Source: an uncultured Clostridia bacterium (lineage in GTDB: Bacteria; Bacillota; Clostridia; TANB77; CAG-508). Taken from it: DNA of 40,407 nucleotides. A program made the translations under genes and the position numbers. How positions within the stretch are numbered: position 1 is the stretch's first letter; each line of letters begins with the position of its first letter. The notes beneath the pieces are model-generated. The model had not been told where the DNA came from and searched no databases. It saw only the letters and a list, made by a program, of their open reading frames with translations. The DNA lies in contig CANQYS010000013.1 of assembly GCA_947628115.1 (NCBI GenBank), positions 1 to 40,407 of the forward strand, written 5' to 3'. Of the stretch, positions 1 to 8,491 are shown piece after piece.

Positions 1-25
1 ACTTCTTCAGTTTAGCATTTGATTA

Positions 26-177
26 TTAGCAAAATATTATTTTTTGAAATTAAAGGCCTCCAAGCTCACGGGTATTCCCCCGCCTCAATGGGCTGTCGGC
101 TCATTAATTTCAAAAAACAATGATTTTGCTTAAACCGTTTAATGAAAACTTAAAAGTTTTCATTAAATCGACAAAAC
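26..177. repeat. Two-hairpin intergenic element, copy 1
   Basis: The first hairpin pairs the segment around 26-54 with 104-134, enclosing a GC-richer loop. It is followed by a tight stem in which TTTAATGAAAACTT pairs with AAGTTTTCATTAAA (about 141-170). The same arrangement, including ATTATTTTTTGAAA and the second stem, recurs at 38761-38857. That makes it a dispersed element rather than a chance hairpin. It could be a non-autonomous mobile element or a small structured RNA; the sequence does not decide between them. Confidence 0.55.
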
Positions 178-205
178 AAGTTAAAGACTTTACTTTATAT
201 GCCGA

Positions 206-396
206 AATTCAAGCAATTATTATAATTAAAAAATCTGAATTGACGAATGCGAGCGGAGTGTTTGTATAAATTCTTAAAGGAAATCAATGGAGGAAGCGGT
301 TACCGAGAGGCTCGATTGATTTACTTTTAGAATTTATAAAACACGCAGACGAAGCCGAGGAAACCGAAGATTTTTAATTATAATAATTGAATTAAA
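206..396. repeat. Long imperfect palindrome upstream of purF
   Basis: The outer arms (about 214-235 and 369-389) are near-perfect reverse complements. Inner arms around 262-289 and 316-343 also pair, so about 190 bases can fold into one long hairpin. No convincing reading frame lies inside. Together with the preceding element this accounts for most of the 550 bases ahead of purF. It may be a MITE-like element; function unknown. Confidence 0.55.
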
Positions 397-550
397 TCAT
401 CAAAAAGAAATTTACAAACTACAATTTACCAAATAAAATATTTATTTGATAAATATTAACAGAAAATAATGTCAATTTACAAAAAGGTATGTACTTTTTT
501 GTAGAATGCGGTTATAATTAAATTATGTTTGTTAATTAATGGAGGATTTT

Positions 551-1972
551 ATGTCAGATACAATTAAAGAAGAATGTGGGGTTTTTGGAATATATTCGGA
601 TAATCCGGAAAAACTTGCATATATAACATGTGTCGGTTTATCAGGACTTCAACACAGAGGAGAAGAAAGCTGCGGAATAGCAGTAAATACAGATGGTGTA
701 ATTTCATACCATAAAGATCAAGGATTAGTATCGGAAGTATTTACAAATGAGGTATTAGATAGTTTGCCAGCAGGAAATATGTCAATAGGACATGTAAGAT
801 ATTCTACTACTGGAGCATCAAAAAAAGAAAATGCTCAACCAATAGTAATAAGACATAAAAAGGGAAACCTTGCTGTAGCACATAATGGAAACATTACAAA
901 TGCAATGGATTTAAAACAAGAGTTAGAAGATAATGGAGCAATATTTACAACTACAAATGACACAGAGGTAATATGCCATATAATAGTAAGAGAAAGATTA
1001 AAGGCAAAATCAGCAGAAGAAGCAATAATAAATACAATGAAAATATTAAAGGGAGCATATTCATTAGTAATAATGACTCCACAAAAATTAATAGCATGTC
1101 GCGATCCACAAGGATTTAGACCTTTATGTATGGGCAGATTAGGTAAAGATATAGTATTTGCATCCGAAAGTTGCGCATTAGATATATGTGGAGCAGAATT
1201 TATAAGAGATATAAAACCTGGAGAAATAGTTGTAGTAAAGGATGGAAAAATAGAATCTTTTGAGTATGACAACAAAGAAAAAAAAGGAATGTGCGTATTT
1301 GAATACATATATTTTGCAAGACCAGATTCAATATTAGAAGGAATGAGCGTACATGAATTTAGAGAAAAAGCTGGAAGATATTTAGCAAAACAAATGCCAG
1401 TAGATGCAGATATAGTTGCTGCTGTACCAGACTCAGGAAATGATGCAGCACTTGGATATTCAAAAGAATCTAAAATACCATATGATTTAGTATTTACAAA
1501 AAGCAAATATATAGGAAGAACATTTATACAAAATACACAAAATAAAAGAAAAAAATTAGTTGCTTTAAAATTGAATCCTTTAAAAAATAGTATAAAAGGA
1601 AAGAAAATTGTATTAATAGATGATTCTATTGTAAGAGGAACAACATTAACAGGGATAGTAAACACACTTAGAAAAGCAGGAGCAAAAGAAGTACATTTAA
1701 GGATTGCATCACCTGCATTTATTGATGTATGTTATTTTGGAACCGATATAGATAATAAAGAAAATTTAATTGCAAATGGAAGAACAACCGAAGAAATAAG
1801 GCAAATTATAGGAGCAGACACATTAGAATATTTGAGTATAGAAAATTTAAAAGAAATAGCAAAAGGATGTAATATAAAAGAATTTTGTACAGGATGTTTT
1901 ACAGGAAAATATCCAATAGAAGTTCCAAAGGAAATAAAAAAAGATAGATTTGAAGAAAAAATAAAAAAGTAA
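551..1972 (+). CDS. purF: Amidophosphoribosyltransferase (glutamine PRPP amidotransferase)
   Basis: PurF catalyses the first committed step of purine synthesis: PRPP plus glutamine gives phosphoribosylamine. The ATG at 551 is chosen because GGAGG at 541-545 is correctly spaced from it; an ATG at 539 overlaps that site. The start MSDTIKEECGVFG looks like a short propeptide whose removal exposes the catalytic Cys of the N-terminal Ntn-hydrolase (glutaminase) domain. LQHRGEES and GHVRYSTTG are typical of that domain. The phosphoribosyltransferase half carries the PRPP loop VLIDDSIVRGTT. The C-terminal CTGCFTGKYP and other cysteines match the 4Fe-4S, Bacillus-type enzyme. At about 473 residues it is full length. 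No other pur gene is adjacent; prs, at 17475, makes its substrate. No in-frame CGG codon. Confidence 0.96.
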   Translation: MSDTIKEECGVFGIYSDNPEKLAYITCVGLSGLQHRGEESCGIAVNTDGVISYHKDQGLVSEVFTNEVLDSLPAGNMSIGHVRYSTTGASKKENAQPIVIRHKKGNLAVAHNGNITNAMDLKQELEDNGAIFTTTNDTEVICHIIVRERLKAKSAEEAIINTMKILKGAYSLVIMTPQKLIACRDPQGFRPLCMGRLGKDIVFASESCALDICGAEFIRDIKPGEIVVVKDGKIESFEYDNKEKKGMCVFEYIYFARPDSILEGMSVHEFREKAGRYLAKQMPVDADIVAAVPDSGNDAALGYSKESKIPYDLVFTKSKYIGRTFIQNTQNKRKKLVALKLNPLKNSIKGKKIVLIDDSIVRGTTLTGIVNTLRKAGAKEVHLRIASPAFIDVCYFGTDIDNKENLIANGRTTEEIRQIIGADTLEYLSIENLKEIAKGCNIKEFCTGCFTGKYPIEVPKEIKKDRFEEKIKK

Positions 1973-1978
1973 ATATAT

Positions 1979-2026
1979 TAAAATTATAGGGATAGTTTCA
2001 AACTGAATCTATCCCTATAATTTTAA
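1979..2026. terminator. Bidirectional terminator between purF and the regulator
   Basis: AAAATTATAGGGATA pairs with TATCCCTATAATTTT around a 15-base loop. A- and T-rich tails lie on the two sides, so it can end both convergent genes. The stem reaches into the last codons of the minus-strand gene. Confidence 0.8.
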
Positions 2027-2640
2027 TATAACAACTTAATTTTATTTTTATCTTTTAAAATAAAGCCTTCATCGATTAAATTTTTTATTTCTCTCATCAT
2101 AGCACTTCTATCAACACTTAAATAGTCAGCAAGATTTGTTAGTGAAAATGGAAGAGTTATATTTTTGCTAAAAGATTTGCTAGATAATATATTAAAATAA
2201 TTAAGTAATTTTTCCCTTATACTTCTTTTAGATAAAATTTCTATTCTAGTATTTTGTAATACAGCATTATTAAAAACAAGTTCTAAAAGATTAGAAATTA
2301 AAGTAGTATGAAAGCTACAATTTTGTTTGCATTTCTTTTTTATATCATCATATAAAAATATAAGTACTTCACATCTCTTTGTTGCCATAACAAAAAGTTC
2401 ATTATTTGTATTAACGTGATGAAAAACTTCCCCAAAAATATCATTTTTATCAAATTTTTCTATTATGTCTTGATGACCTTTTAAATCATATCTAATTAAA
2501 TCCGCTTTTCCTTCAAGCAAAATACATATTTGTTTTCTTTTTTCCATGTATGTAGTAATTATGCTACCAGGAAGAAATACTTTTTTTTGAACTTTTACAC
2601 AATTATTAGAAATGTTTTGAGCTAAATCTGAAACATCCAT
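2023..2640 (-). CDS. Crp/Fnr-family transcriptional regulator
   Basis: A 205-residue protein with the Crp/Fnr layout. Residues about 15-115 form a cyclic-nucleotide-binding-like beta barrel (LPGSIITTYMEKRKQICILLEG, with IFGEVF near residue 70). A helical linker follows, then a C-terminal winged helix (LTNLADYLSVDRSAMMREIKNLIDEGFI). Cysteines are few and lack an obvious N-terminal 4Fe-4S cluster, so the signal it senses cannot be named. The start is preceded by AAGGAG. It is divergent from nrdD across a spacer with inverted repeats, which makes control of anaerobic ribonucleotide reduction a reasonable inference. Confidence 0.85.
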   Translation of the reverse strand: MDVSDLAQNISNNCVKVQKKVFLPGSIITTYMEKRKQICILLEGKADLIRYDLKGHQDIIEKFDKNDIFGEVFHHVNTNNELFVMATKRCEVLIFLYDDIKKKCKQNCSFHTTLISNLLELVFNNAVLQNTRIEILSKRSIREKLLNYFNILSSKSFSKNITLPFSLTNLADYLSVDRSAMMREIKNLIDEGFILKDKNKIKLLY

Positions 2641-2653
2641 TGGAAGATCTCCT

Positions 2654-2890
2654 TATAAATTGTAGTTTGCATGAGAAAATTCTAGGGGCGGGCCTCTAAG
2701 TCCGCCCGCAAAAGAAATTAGCAAAACAACTAAATGTAAACGCTGTAGGGGTCGCACCCCTGGGCGACCCACAAATAAATTGTTCCCAATGGTTAATTTA
2801 GGTGAATTCAGGACAGCCCCAAAAATCCCCAAAATTGGTGATTTTTAGGGGCAGTCCCTAGAATTCCCCTCACACAAACTACAATTTTTT
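2654..2890. repeat. Composite of two dispersed repeats between the regulator and nrdD
   Basis: The block begins AAATTGTAGTTTG and ends in its reverse complement CAAACTACAATTT, like the copies at 19288 and 20750. Inside, 2684-2775 is GC-rich (GGGGCGGGCC, TCCGCCC, GGGTCGCACCCC) and shares the AAAAGAAATTAGCAAA core with 17218-17310. Then 2801-2872 is an inverted copy of the GAATTCTAGGGACTGTCC element. No gene lies in this part of the 437-base gap. Confidence 0.7.
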
Positions 2891-2936
2891 TCTAAAAATT
2901 ATAATATAATAAAACAAAAAAAGCAAGAGAAAAATT

Positions 2937-3045
2937 GTAACACAAATGTAACAATTCATCTAAACCTACAATATCAAAGCTTATATAAAACAAAATTATT
3001 TTCTGTTGCAAATGCAACAGAAAATAAAAATTGTTGCTATATAAT
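2937..3045 (+). promoter_or_regulatory. Putative nrdD promoter and operator
   Basis: A perfect inverted repeat, TCTGTTGCA-AA-TGCAACAGA (3002-3021), lies where a -35 box would be. TATAAT follows at 3040-3045, about 33 bases before the nrdD start. A looser ATTGT...ACAAT dyad sits near 2937-2958. The dyads suit a dimeric regulator, and the divergent Crp/Fnr gene is the natural candidate. No good -35 consensus is visible, which fits an activator-dependent promoter. Confidence 0.55.
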
Positions 3046-3077
3046 TAGACCATAATATTCTAAGGAGGAAATACGAA

Positions 3078-5204
3078 ATGAAGGTAATAAAAAGAGATGG
3101 AAAAGCTGTAGATTATAATAGAGAAAAAATAGCTATAGCAATAGAAAAAGCTAATAAAGAAGTAAAACCTAAAGAGAGATTAACAAAAGAAGAAATTAGA
3201 GAAATAACAAAATATATAGAAGAACTTGATAAAAAAAGAATATTAGTAGAAGACATTCAAGATATTATAGAGCAACAATTAATGGATAGAAAAAAATTTG
3301 AACTTGCAAAAAAATATATGATTTATCGTTATACTAGAGCATTAGTAAGAAAGCAAAATACAACAGATGAATCTATACTAGGATTAATAAAAAATCAAAA
3401 TAAGGAGTTATTAGAAGAAAACTCTAATAAAAATGCAGTACTTGCTTCAACACAAAGAGATTACATAGCAGGAGAAGTTTCTAAAGATTTAACAAAAAGA
3501 ATACTATTACCAGAAAAAATTGCAAAAGCACATGAAGAGGGAATTTTACATTTCCATGATATGGATTACTTTTTACAACCAATTTTTAATTGTTGCCTAA
3601 TAAATATAGGAGATATGCTAGACAATGGAACAGTTATGAATGGTAAATTAATAGAATCTCCAAAAAGTTTTCAAGTTGCATGTACAATTATGACACAAAT
3701 TATAGCAGCAGTTGCATCAAACCAGTATGGTGGACAATCGGTAGATATCAGCCATTTAGGAAAATATGTAAGAAAAAGTTATGATAAATTCAAAAAAGAA
3801 ATAGAAAAAGAATTCGGTAATGAATTAACACCAGAAATGATAGAAAAACTTGTGCAACAAAGATTAAAAAGAGAAATATCTGCAGGTGTTCAAACTATAC
3901 AATATCAAATTAATACATTAATGACAACAAATGGACAATCACCTTTTGTAACATTATTTTTAAATTTAAAAAAAGATGACCCATATATAAAAGAAAATGC
4001 AATGATAATAGAAGAAATACTTAAACAAAGATATCAAGGAATAAAAAATGAAAAGGGTGTATATATAACACCAGCATTTCCAAAATTAATATATGTACTT
4101 GATGAACACAATTGTCTAAAAGGTGGAGAATATGATTATTTAACAAAACTTGCAGTAAAATGTTCTTCTAAAAGATTATATCCAGATTATATTTCAGCAA
4201 AAAAAATGCGCGAAAATTACGAAGGAAATGTATTTAGCCCAATGGGATGTAGAAGTTTTCTATCTCCATGGAAGGACGAAAATGGTAATTATAAGTTTGA
4301 AGGAAGATTTAATCAAGGTGTTGTTAGTATTAATTTACCTCAAATTGGAATTGTTGCAGATGGAGACGAAGAAAAATTTTGGAAATTACTAGATGAAAGA
4401 TTAGAATTATGCTATGAAGCTTTAATGTGTAGACATTATGCACTTCTTGGTACTTTAAGCAATACTAGCCCAATTCACTGGAGATATGGAGCAATAGCTC
4501 GTATGGAACCAGGAGAAAAAATAGACAAATTATTAAAAGACGGATACTCTACAATTTCGCTAGGATATATAGGACTTTATGAAGTAACAAAGTTAGTAAA
4601 AGGGGTATCACATACAGATCCAGAGGGACATGATTTTGCAATTAAAGTTATGAAACATTTAAGAGAAACAGCAGACAAATGGAAAAAAGAAACAGGAATT
4701 GGATTTGGATTATATGGAACACCAGCAGAAAGTTTATGTTATCGTTTTGCAAGAATTGATAAAGAAAAATATGGAATAATAAAAGACGTTACAGATAAAG
4801 GATATTATACAAATTCATACCATGTAGATGTAAGAGAAAAAATAGATGCATTTGAAAAGCTTTCATTTGAAAGTGAATTCCAAAAATTATCATCAGGTGG
4901 AGCTATTTCTTATATAGAAATTCCAAATATGAGACATAATTTAAAAGCATTAGAAAATGTTGTTAAATTTATTTATGATAATATTCAATATGCAGAATTT
5001 AATACAAAATCTGATTACTGTCATGTTTGCGGATATGATGGGGAAATAATTATAAATGATAATTTAGAATGGGAATGTCCAAACTGTGGAAATAAAGATA
5101 AAAATAAAATGAATGTAACAAGACGTACTTGTGGATATTTAGGAGAAAACTTCTGGAATGAAGGAAAAACAAAAGAAATAAAATCAAGGGTATTGCATTT
5201 GTAA
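3078..5204 (+). CDS. nrdD: Anaerobic (class III) ribonucleoside-triphosphate reductase
   Basis: NrdD reduces ribonucleoside triphosphates to deoxyribonucleotides without oxygen, using a glycyl radical. Residues 1-95 form an ATP-cone regulatory domain (KVIKRDGKAVDYNREKIA). The central barrel carries SPMGCRSFLSPW and related active-site loops. The C-terminus has the zinc site CHVCGYDGE...CPNCG, followed by the radical glycine in RRTCGYLGENFW. The length of 708 residues is normal. The start has AAGGAGGAAATACGAA in front. nrdG follows 119 bases downstream. Strict dependence on this enzyme in the visible region agrees with an anaerobic lifestyle. No in-frame CGG codon. Confidence 0.97.
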   Translation: MKVIKRDGKAVDYNREKIAIAIEKANKEVKPKERLTKEEIREITKYIEELDKKRILVEDIQDIIEQQLMDRKKFELAKKYMIYRYTRALVRKQNTTDESILGLIKNQNKELLEENSNKNAVLASTQRDYIAGEVSKDLTKRILLPEKIAKAHEEGILHFHDMDYFLQPIFNCCLINIGDMLDNGTVMNGKLIESPKSFQVACTIMTQIIAAVASNQYGGQSVDISHLGKYVRKSYDKFKKEIEKEFGNELTPEMIEKLVQQRLKREISAGVQTIQYQINTLMTTNGQSPFVTLFLNLKKDDPYIKENAMIIEEILKQRYQGIKNEKGVYITPAFPKLIYVLDEHNCLKGGEYDYLTKLAVKCSSKRLYPDYISAKKMRENYEGNVFSPMGCRSFLSPWKDENGNYKFEGRFNQGVVSINLPQIGIVADGDEEKFWKLLDERLELCYEALMCRHYALLGTLSNTSPIHWRYGAIARMEPGEKIDKLLKDGYSTISLGYIGLYEVTKLVKGVSHTDPEGHDFAIKVMKHLRETADKWKKETGIGFGLYGTPAESLCYRFARIDKEKYGIIKDVTDKGYYTNSYHVDVREKIDAFEKLSFESEFQKLSSGGAISYIEIPNMRHNLKALENVVKFIYDNIQYAEFNTKSDYCHVCGYDGEIIINDNLEWECPNCGNKDKNKMNVTRRTCGYLGENFWNEGKTKEIKSRVLHL

Positions 5205-5206
5205 TA

Positions 5207-5318
5207 TATTGTGTTTTGTTTTTAGAATTTTGTGTTTGGTAATATAAGAAAAGACTATATAGACTTTTCTCTATATAACCAAATACCAACTTCCAAAAAC
5301 TAAAAACAAATAGGAGGC
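5207..5318. repeat. Palindromic spacer between nrdD and nrdG
   Basis: GAATTTTGTGTTTGGT near 5226 is mirrored by ACCAAATACCAACTTCC near 5279, with an inner AGACTATATAGACTTTTC stem region. The same CCAAA(C/T)ACCAAA-type motif recurs before rpoB, between rpoB and rpoC, and at about 17315. The element ends just before the nrdG ribosome binding site, so nrdD and nrdG may still be cotranscribed through it. Confidence 0.5.
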
Positions 5319-5323
5319 TATAA

Positions 5324-5869
5324 ATGAAATATGCAAAAATAAAAAAATGTGATGTTGCTAATGGACCAGGTGTAAGAGTTTCATTATTTGTAAGTGGATG
5401 TAATCATCATTGTAAGAATTGCTTTAATAGAGAAGCGTGGGATTTTAATTATGGGAATGATTTTACACAAAAAGAGCAAGATGAAATAATACAAGATTTA
5501 AAGCCAGAGTATATTGATGGATTAAGTCTTTTAGGAGGAGAACCCTTTGAAAGAGAAAATCAAGAAGGATTGGCTCCTTTTATAAAAAAAGTTAAAGAGA
5601 CATATCCAAACAAAAAAATTTGGTGCTATACGGGATTTACATTTGATAAACAAATATTACAAGAAATGGTAGAAACAGAAAATAGAGAATCTACGAAGGA
5701 AATGCTACAAAATATAGATTATATAGTAGATGGAAGATTTGTAGAAGAATTAAAGGATCCTAAATTAAGATTTAGAGGCTCAAGTAATCAAAGAATTATA
5801 GATGTAAAAAGGAGCCTAGAACAAAATCAAATTGTAATTTGGGATGGATTAAATAAAGATTTAGGATAG
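5324..5869 (+). CDS. nrdG: Anaerobic ribonucleotide reductase activating protein (radical SAM)
   Basis: NrdG uses a 4Fe-4S cluster and S-adenosylmethionine to generate the glycyl radical on NrdD. The cluster motif CNHHCKNC (CX3CX2C) is at residues about 26-33, followed by FNREAWDF. The SAM-binding glycine motif LLGGEPFE lies near residue 66. The length of 181 residues is typical. GGAGG sits a few bases upstream of the ATG. Its place directly after nrdD is the usual pairing. Confidence 0.96.
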   Translation: MKYAKIKKCDVANGPGVRVSLFVSGCNHHCKNCFNREAWDFNYGNDFTQKEQDEIIQDLKPEYIDGLSLLGGEPFERENQEGLAPFIKKVKETYPNKKIWCYTGFTFDKQILQEMVETENRESTKEMLQNIDYIVDGRFVEELKDPKLRFRGSSNQRIIDVKRSLEQNQIVIWDGLNKDLG

Positions 5870-5890
5870 TTAAAGAACTATCCTTTAATC
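5862..5890 (+). terminator. Terminator of nrdG
   Basis: AGGATAGTT pairs with AACTATCCT around AAAG, followed by TTTAAT. The nrdG stop codon lies inside the left arm of the stem. Confidence 0.7.
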
Positions 5891-5996
5891 ATATTTGAAA
5901 TAAAAAAATAGAATAAAGTTTTAAATTTAATAAATAAACCCCTCCTAAATATAATAATATATAGAAGTGATTGTTTTGGACTATAGTCCTAGAGAG

Positions 5997-6428
5997 TTAT
6001 TTTTTGAGAAAAGATTCTTTTCTCATATTCTTGTTGTGGAATAAGATATCGACATACTTTGCAGAGCCAACAATATCCTTTGCAAGGCTTAATTGATCTT
6101 CTAAAAAAGCATATCTAATCATAGGACTTTCGCTTTTTATATTAGGATTCCATACTGTTATTACTATAGGACAATCAGATATTAATATGTACTTCTGAGG
6201 ATTATAATCGAATTCCTGAAAAGTTACAACAGTTACTATTTTACCATTTTTAGAATAATGATAAGAGTTAGTTGCCAAATAATAAAAATCATCCTTTTTT
6301 ACAATAGGTCCCAGACGCAAGTGCGATTCTTTATCCGCAATACTGCCGATATATTCCAATTTTTTTATCCGGCATAATTCTTTTAATTGAAGAGCTATTT
6401 TTGCCGTATGTTCTAATACAAATGCCAT
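5997..6428 (-). CDS. Hypothetical protein, atypical codon use, contains CGG
   Basis: A 143-residue soluble protein with no family I recognise and no signal or membrane segment. The start is supported by AAGGAGG upstream. Codons such as CAG, CCT, CTG, CGT and CGG are commoner than in neighbouring housekeeping genes, suggesting recent acquisition. Residue 20 is encoded by CGG (plus-strand 6369-6371) followed by A. If CGGA were read as in the seven frameshifted genes, the next codon would be TAA and only about 20 residues would be made. It is therefore one of two exceptions to the CGG pattern. It is divergent from the L,D-transpeptidase gene. Confidence 0.7.
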   Translation of the reverse strand: MAFVLEHTAKIALQLKELCRIKKLEYIGSIADKESHLRLGPIVKKDDFYYLATNSYHYSKNGKIVTVVTFQEFDYNPQKYILISDCPIVITVWNPNIKSESPMIRYAFLEDQLSLAKDIVGSAKYVDILFHNKNMRKESFLKK

Positions 6429-6444
6429 ATAATAATCCTCCTTT

Positions 6445-6473
6445 ATAATTGTAACATTTTGTATTACAATTAT
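6445..6473. promoter_or_regulatory. Perfect 10-bp inverted repeat in a divergent intergenic region
   Basis: ATAATTGTAA and TTACAATTAT are separated by nine bases and lie just upstream of the minus-strand gene at 5997-6428. The dyad overlaps likely -10 sequences (TATAATTATA at 6471-6480). It may be an operator controlling one or both divergent genes, or simply an AT-rich hairpin. Confidence 0.45.
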
Positions 6474-6572
6474 AATTATACAGTATTTACATAAAAAATC
6501 AATTTTTAAATTGTTATAAATAAATAAGAATATTACTGCATAATTGTAAAATGAGTAAATATAATTAATAAT

Positions 6573-7283
6573 ATGATAAAAGTATGCAATTTAAAAAAAA
6601 TATTATTAATAATATTAGTAATTGTAATTAGTACTGTTATATTATTTTCAAAAAAGTATTTTAATAATAAAACAATTGAAATATCTAGTACAATTAGTAA
6701 TAATTCATATAAAATCTTAGTTGATGTAGAAGACTCTAAATTATTTTTATTTGAAAATGATAAACTCATAAAAACATATAAATGCTCAGGAGGAAAATGG
6801 TCAACACCTTCACCTATAGGAACATGGACTATAATTTCAAAAGCAAAATGGGGAGAAGGATTTCGGACGGAAGCTTTATGGGAATTAATGTTCCATGGGG
6901 GCAATTTGGAATACATGGGACTTTAGATCCATATTCATTAGGATGGGCAAGTTCACACCGGATGTATAAGAATGAATAATGACGAAGTTGCGCAATTATA
7001 TAAAACAGTACCTATAGGGACTAAAGTAACAATTGTAGACGGAGTGTATGGGGCTTTTGGAAAGGGACTAAGAGACTTAAAATCAGGAATGTATGGGTCA
7101 GATGTAATGGAAATACAAAAAAGGTTAAAAGAAATGGGCTTTTTTAATGGAAATCCAAACGGAAAGTTTGGAATAGAAACAGAAAAAGCGGTGCAAAAAT
7201 ATTGCAAAGAAAATAATTTATATATAAGAAAAACAATAGATATAGAATTGCAAAAACATATGGGGTTTGAATTAATAGATTAA
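6573..7283 (+). CDS. L,D-transpeptidase (YkuD) with peptidoglycan-binding domain, three +1 frameshifts
   Basis: A cell-wall crosslinking enzyme, about 235 residues after frame restoration. A membrane anchor (residues about 8-26) is followed by a YkuD domain (ILVDVEDSKLFLFENDKL, PSPIGTWTI, FGIHGT) with the catalytic motif SHGCIRM. A C-terminal peptidoglycan-binding domain follows (GSDVMEIQKRLKEMGFFNG). The frame is broken at 6864, 6868 and 6959. At each place an in-frame CGG is followed by A, and dropping the C gives GGA. Corrected readings are GEGFGGSFMGINVPWG and SSHGCIRMNNDEV. The third glycine is the one beside the catalytic Cys, so no active enzyme could be made without the shift. The ribosome binding site is weak and the exact start is uncertain. 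Confidence 0.9.
6864..6871 (+). other. Two back-to-back CGGA +1 frameshift sites in the L,D-transpeptidase
   Basis: Frame zero reads TTT CGG ACG. Skipping C6864 gives TTT GGA CGG AAG. The new frame meets CGG-A again at once, and skipping C6868 gives GGA GGA AGC. Both skips are needed to continue into the conserved FMGINVPWGQFGIHGT. Confidence 0.9.
6959..6962 (+). other. CGGA +1 frameshift site in the L,D-transpeptidase SHGC motif
   Basis: The frame reads TCA CAC CGG ATG. Skipping C6959 gives TCA CAC GGA TGT ATA AGA ATG, that is SHGCIRM, the catalytic motif of the family. Unshifted translation ends within seven codons. Confidence 0.93.
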
Positions 7284-7382
7284 ATTATGTTTATTAATGA
7301 TTACTTAAAATTTTAATTCTTCTTTTTTTTAAAATAGTCATATTATAAAATAAAAATTAAGGATTTATAAAAGGAGAAATGC

Positions 7383-7898
7383 ATGGGGGAAAAAACAAGT
7401 ATCAATTATATAATGGCAAATGAAAAAATAAGGAATTTAGTATTTGAAGAATGGGAAAAATTTAATTTATTAATAAATCAAGGACCAGACATATTAAAAA
7501 AATATTTTTGTAAATTATGGGATGAAACAAAAATGGAATTAGAATATTTAGATGATATTGATGTTATTGATTTAGATAAAAAGATAAAACCAGAGGAATT
7601 TGGCGTGTCATATTCTATTTTAGATAATGAAGTTAAAATACTTAATTTTATAATGCCAAAACCAGTAAATAATTACGGACAAGCTGTATACATAAGTGCT
7701 ATTTTAACATCAAAAATACCAAGGTTTTTTACTCTTGAATTTAATAATAATTTAAATGGGATCCCCTCTTATATAGTTGGGGAGTGGCAAATTGACTTTC
7801 AGAATAATGACTATATACACAAAAGATATGGAACAATAGAAAAGTCAAATATTGGTGAATATTTAGGTATAATAAATCAGATATTGCAAACTTTATAA
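7383..7898 (+). CDS. Hypothetical protein
   Basis: A 171-residue acidic, apparently soluble protein; I recognise no family. It opens with amphipathic helices (NEKIRNLVFEEWEKFNLLI), then has a beta-rich middle (FGVSYSILDNEVKILNFIM, RFFTLEFNNNLNG) and ends in a helix. AGGAG lies upstream of the ATG at 7383. Codon use matches the host genes and there is no CGG codon. Confidence 0.7.
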   Translation: MGEKTSINYIMANEKIRNLVFEEWEKFNLLINQGPDILKKYFCKLWDETKMELEYLDDIDVIDLDKKIKPEEFGVSYSILDNEVKILNFIMPKPVNNYGQAVYISAILTSKIPRFFTLEFNNNLNGIPSYIVGEWQIDFQNNDYIHKRYGTIEKSNIGEYLGIINQILQTL

Positions 7899-8334
7899 AA
7901 TAATAATATATATTTTTTTAAAGGGGCGCTATTTAGAATATTTTGTTAGTTAAAATATAATAAATCCGTAGGCATAAAAATTGTAATAAAAATGTAACGA
8001 TACGAAGTTAAGCAGATTTCAAGAGATTTAAAAGAAAAATAATATAAAAATAAAAAATACGATAAAAATATAAAAACACTTGGCTTTTCAAGCTTCTTTA
8101 GTGATTTTTTACTTTAATTTGATACAATTAATTTACATAAAAATTAATCAAACGAAGTGAAAAATCTATGAATAATATATCGCAAATTTCGATATTTGAA
8201 TATAGAGAAATTAAAATTTAGGAGATTTAGGAAGATTTGGAGAAGACTGTTCAGTAGATGGAAAATATTTAGACACATAGTAGATTTAAATAAATATGAA
8301 AAAAGACAAACAAAATAATTTAAATTTATATATG
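7899..8334. other. Gene-free stretch with an imperfect palindrome
   Basis: No supported gene. An imperfect inverted repeat spans about 8104-8166 (GATTTTTTACTTT...AATTAATTT with AAATTAATCAAA...GAAAAATC). Short open segments around 8168-8320 (MNNISQISIFEYREIKI in one frame, arginine/lysine-rich in another) might be remains of a decayed gene, possibly a transposase start. Support is too weak to annotate one. Confidence 0.4.
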
Positions 8335-8363
8335 TTGATTTTTACATAATTATATGTTATTAT
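8335..8363 (+). promoter_or_regulatory. Promoter of the lipoprotein gene
   Basis: TTGATT and TATTAT are separated by 17 bases, about 130 bases upstream of the lipoprotein start. No other good candidate lies between. Confidence 0.5.
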
Positions 8364-8491
8364 GTATACATGATGATTTATTTCATTTCATATCATTCCG
8401 TTTTACACTTTGAGGTCAGCATCGTAATTGGAATAAAATTTTAATTATTTCAATGATTGTAAAACAAACTTGTTTTAGGAGGAAAATTTTT

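Noticed and set aside
835-1665. Long minus-strand open frame across purF
   Set aside because: It is the antisense of a clear PurF gene, has no ribosome binding site, and its composition reflects AT-rich codon shadows.
8168-8325. Remnant transposase gene
   Set aside because: Only about 17 residues in one frame hint at a transposase start; no ends, no further homology by eye.
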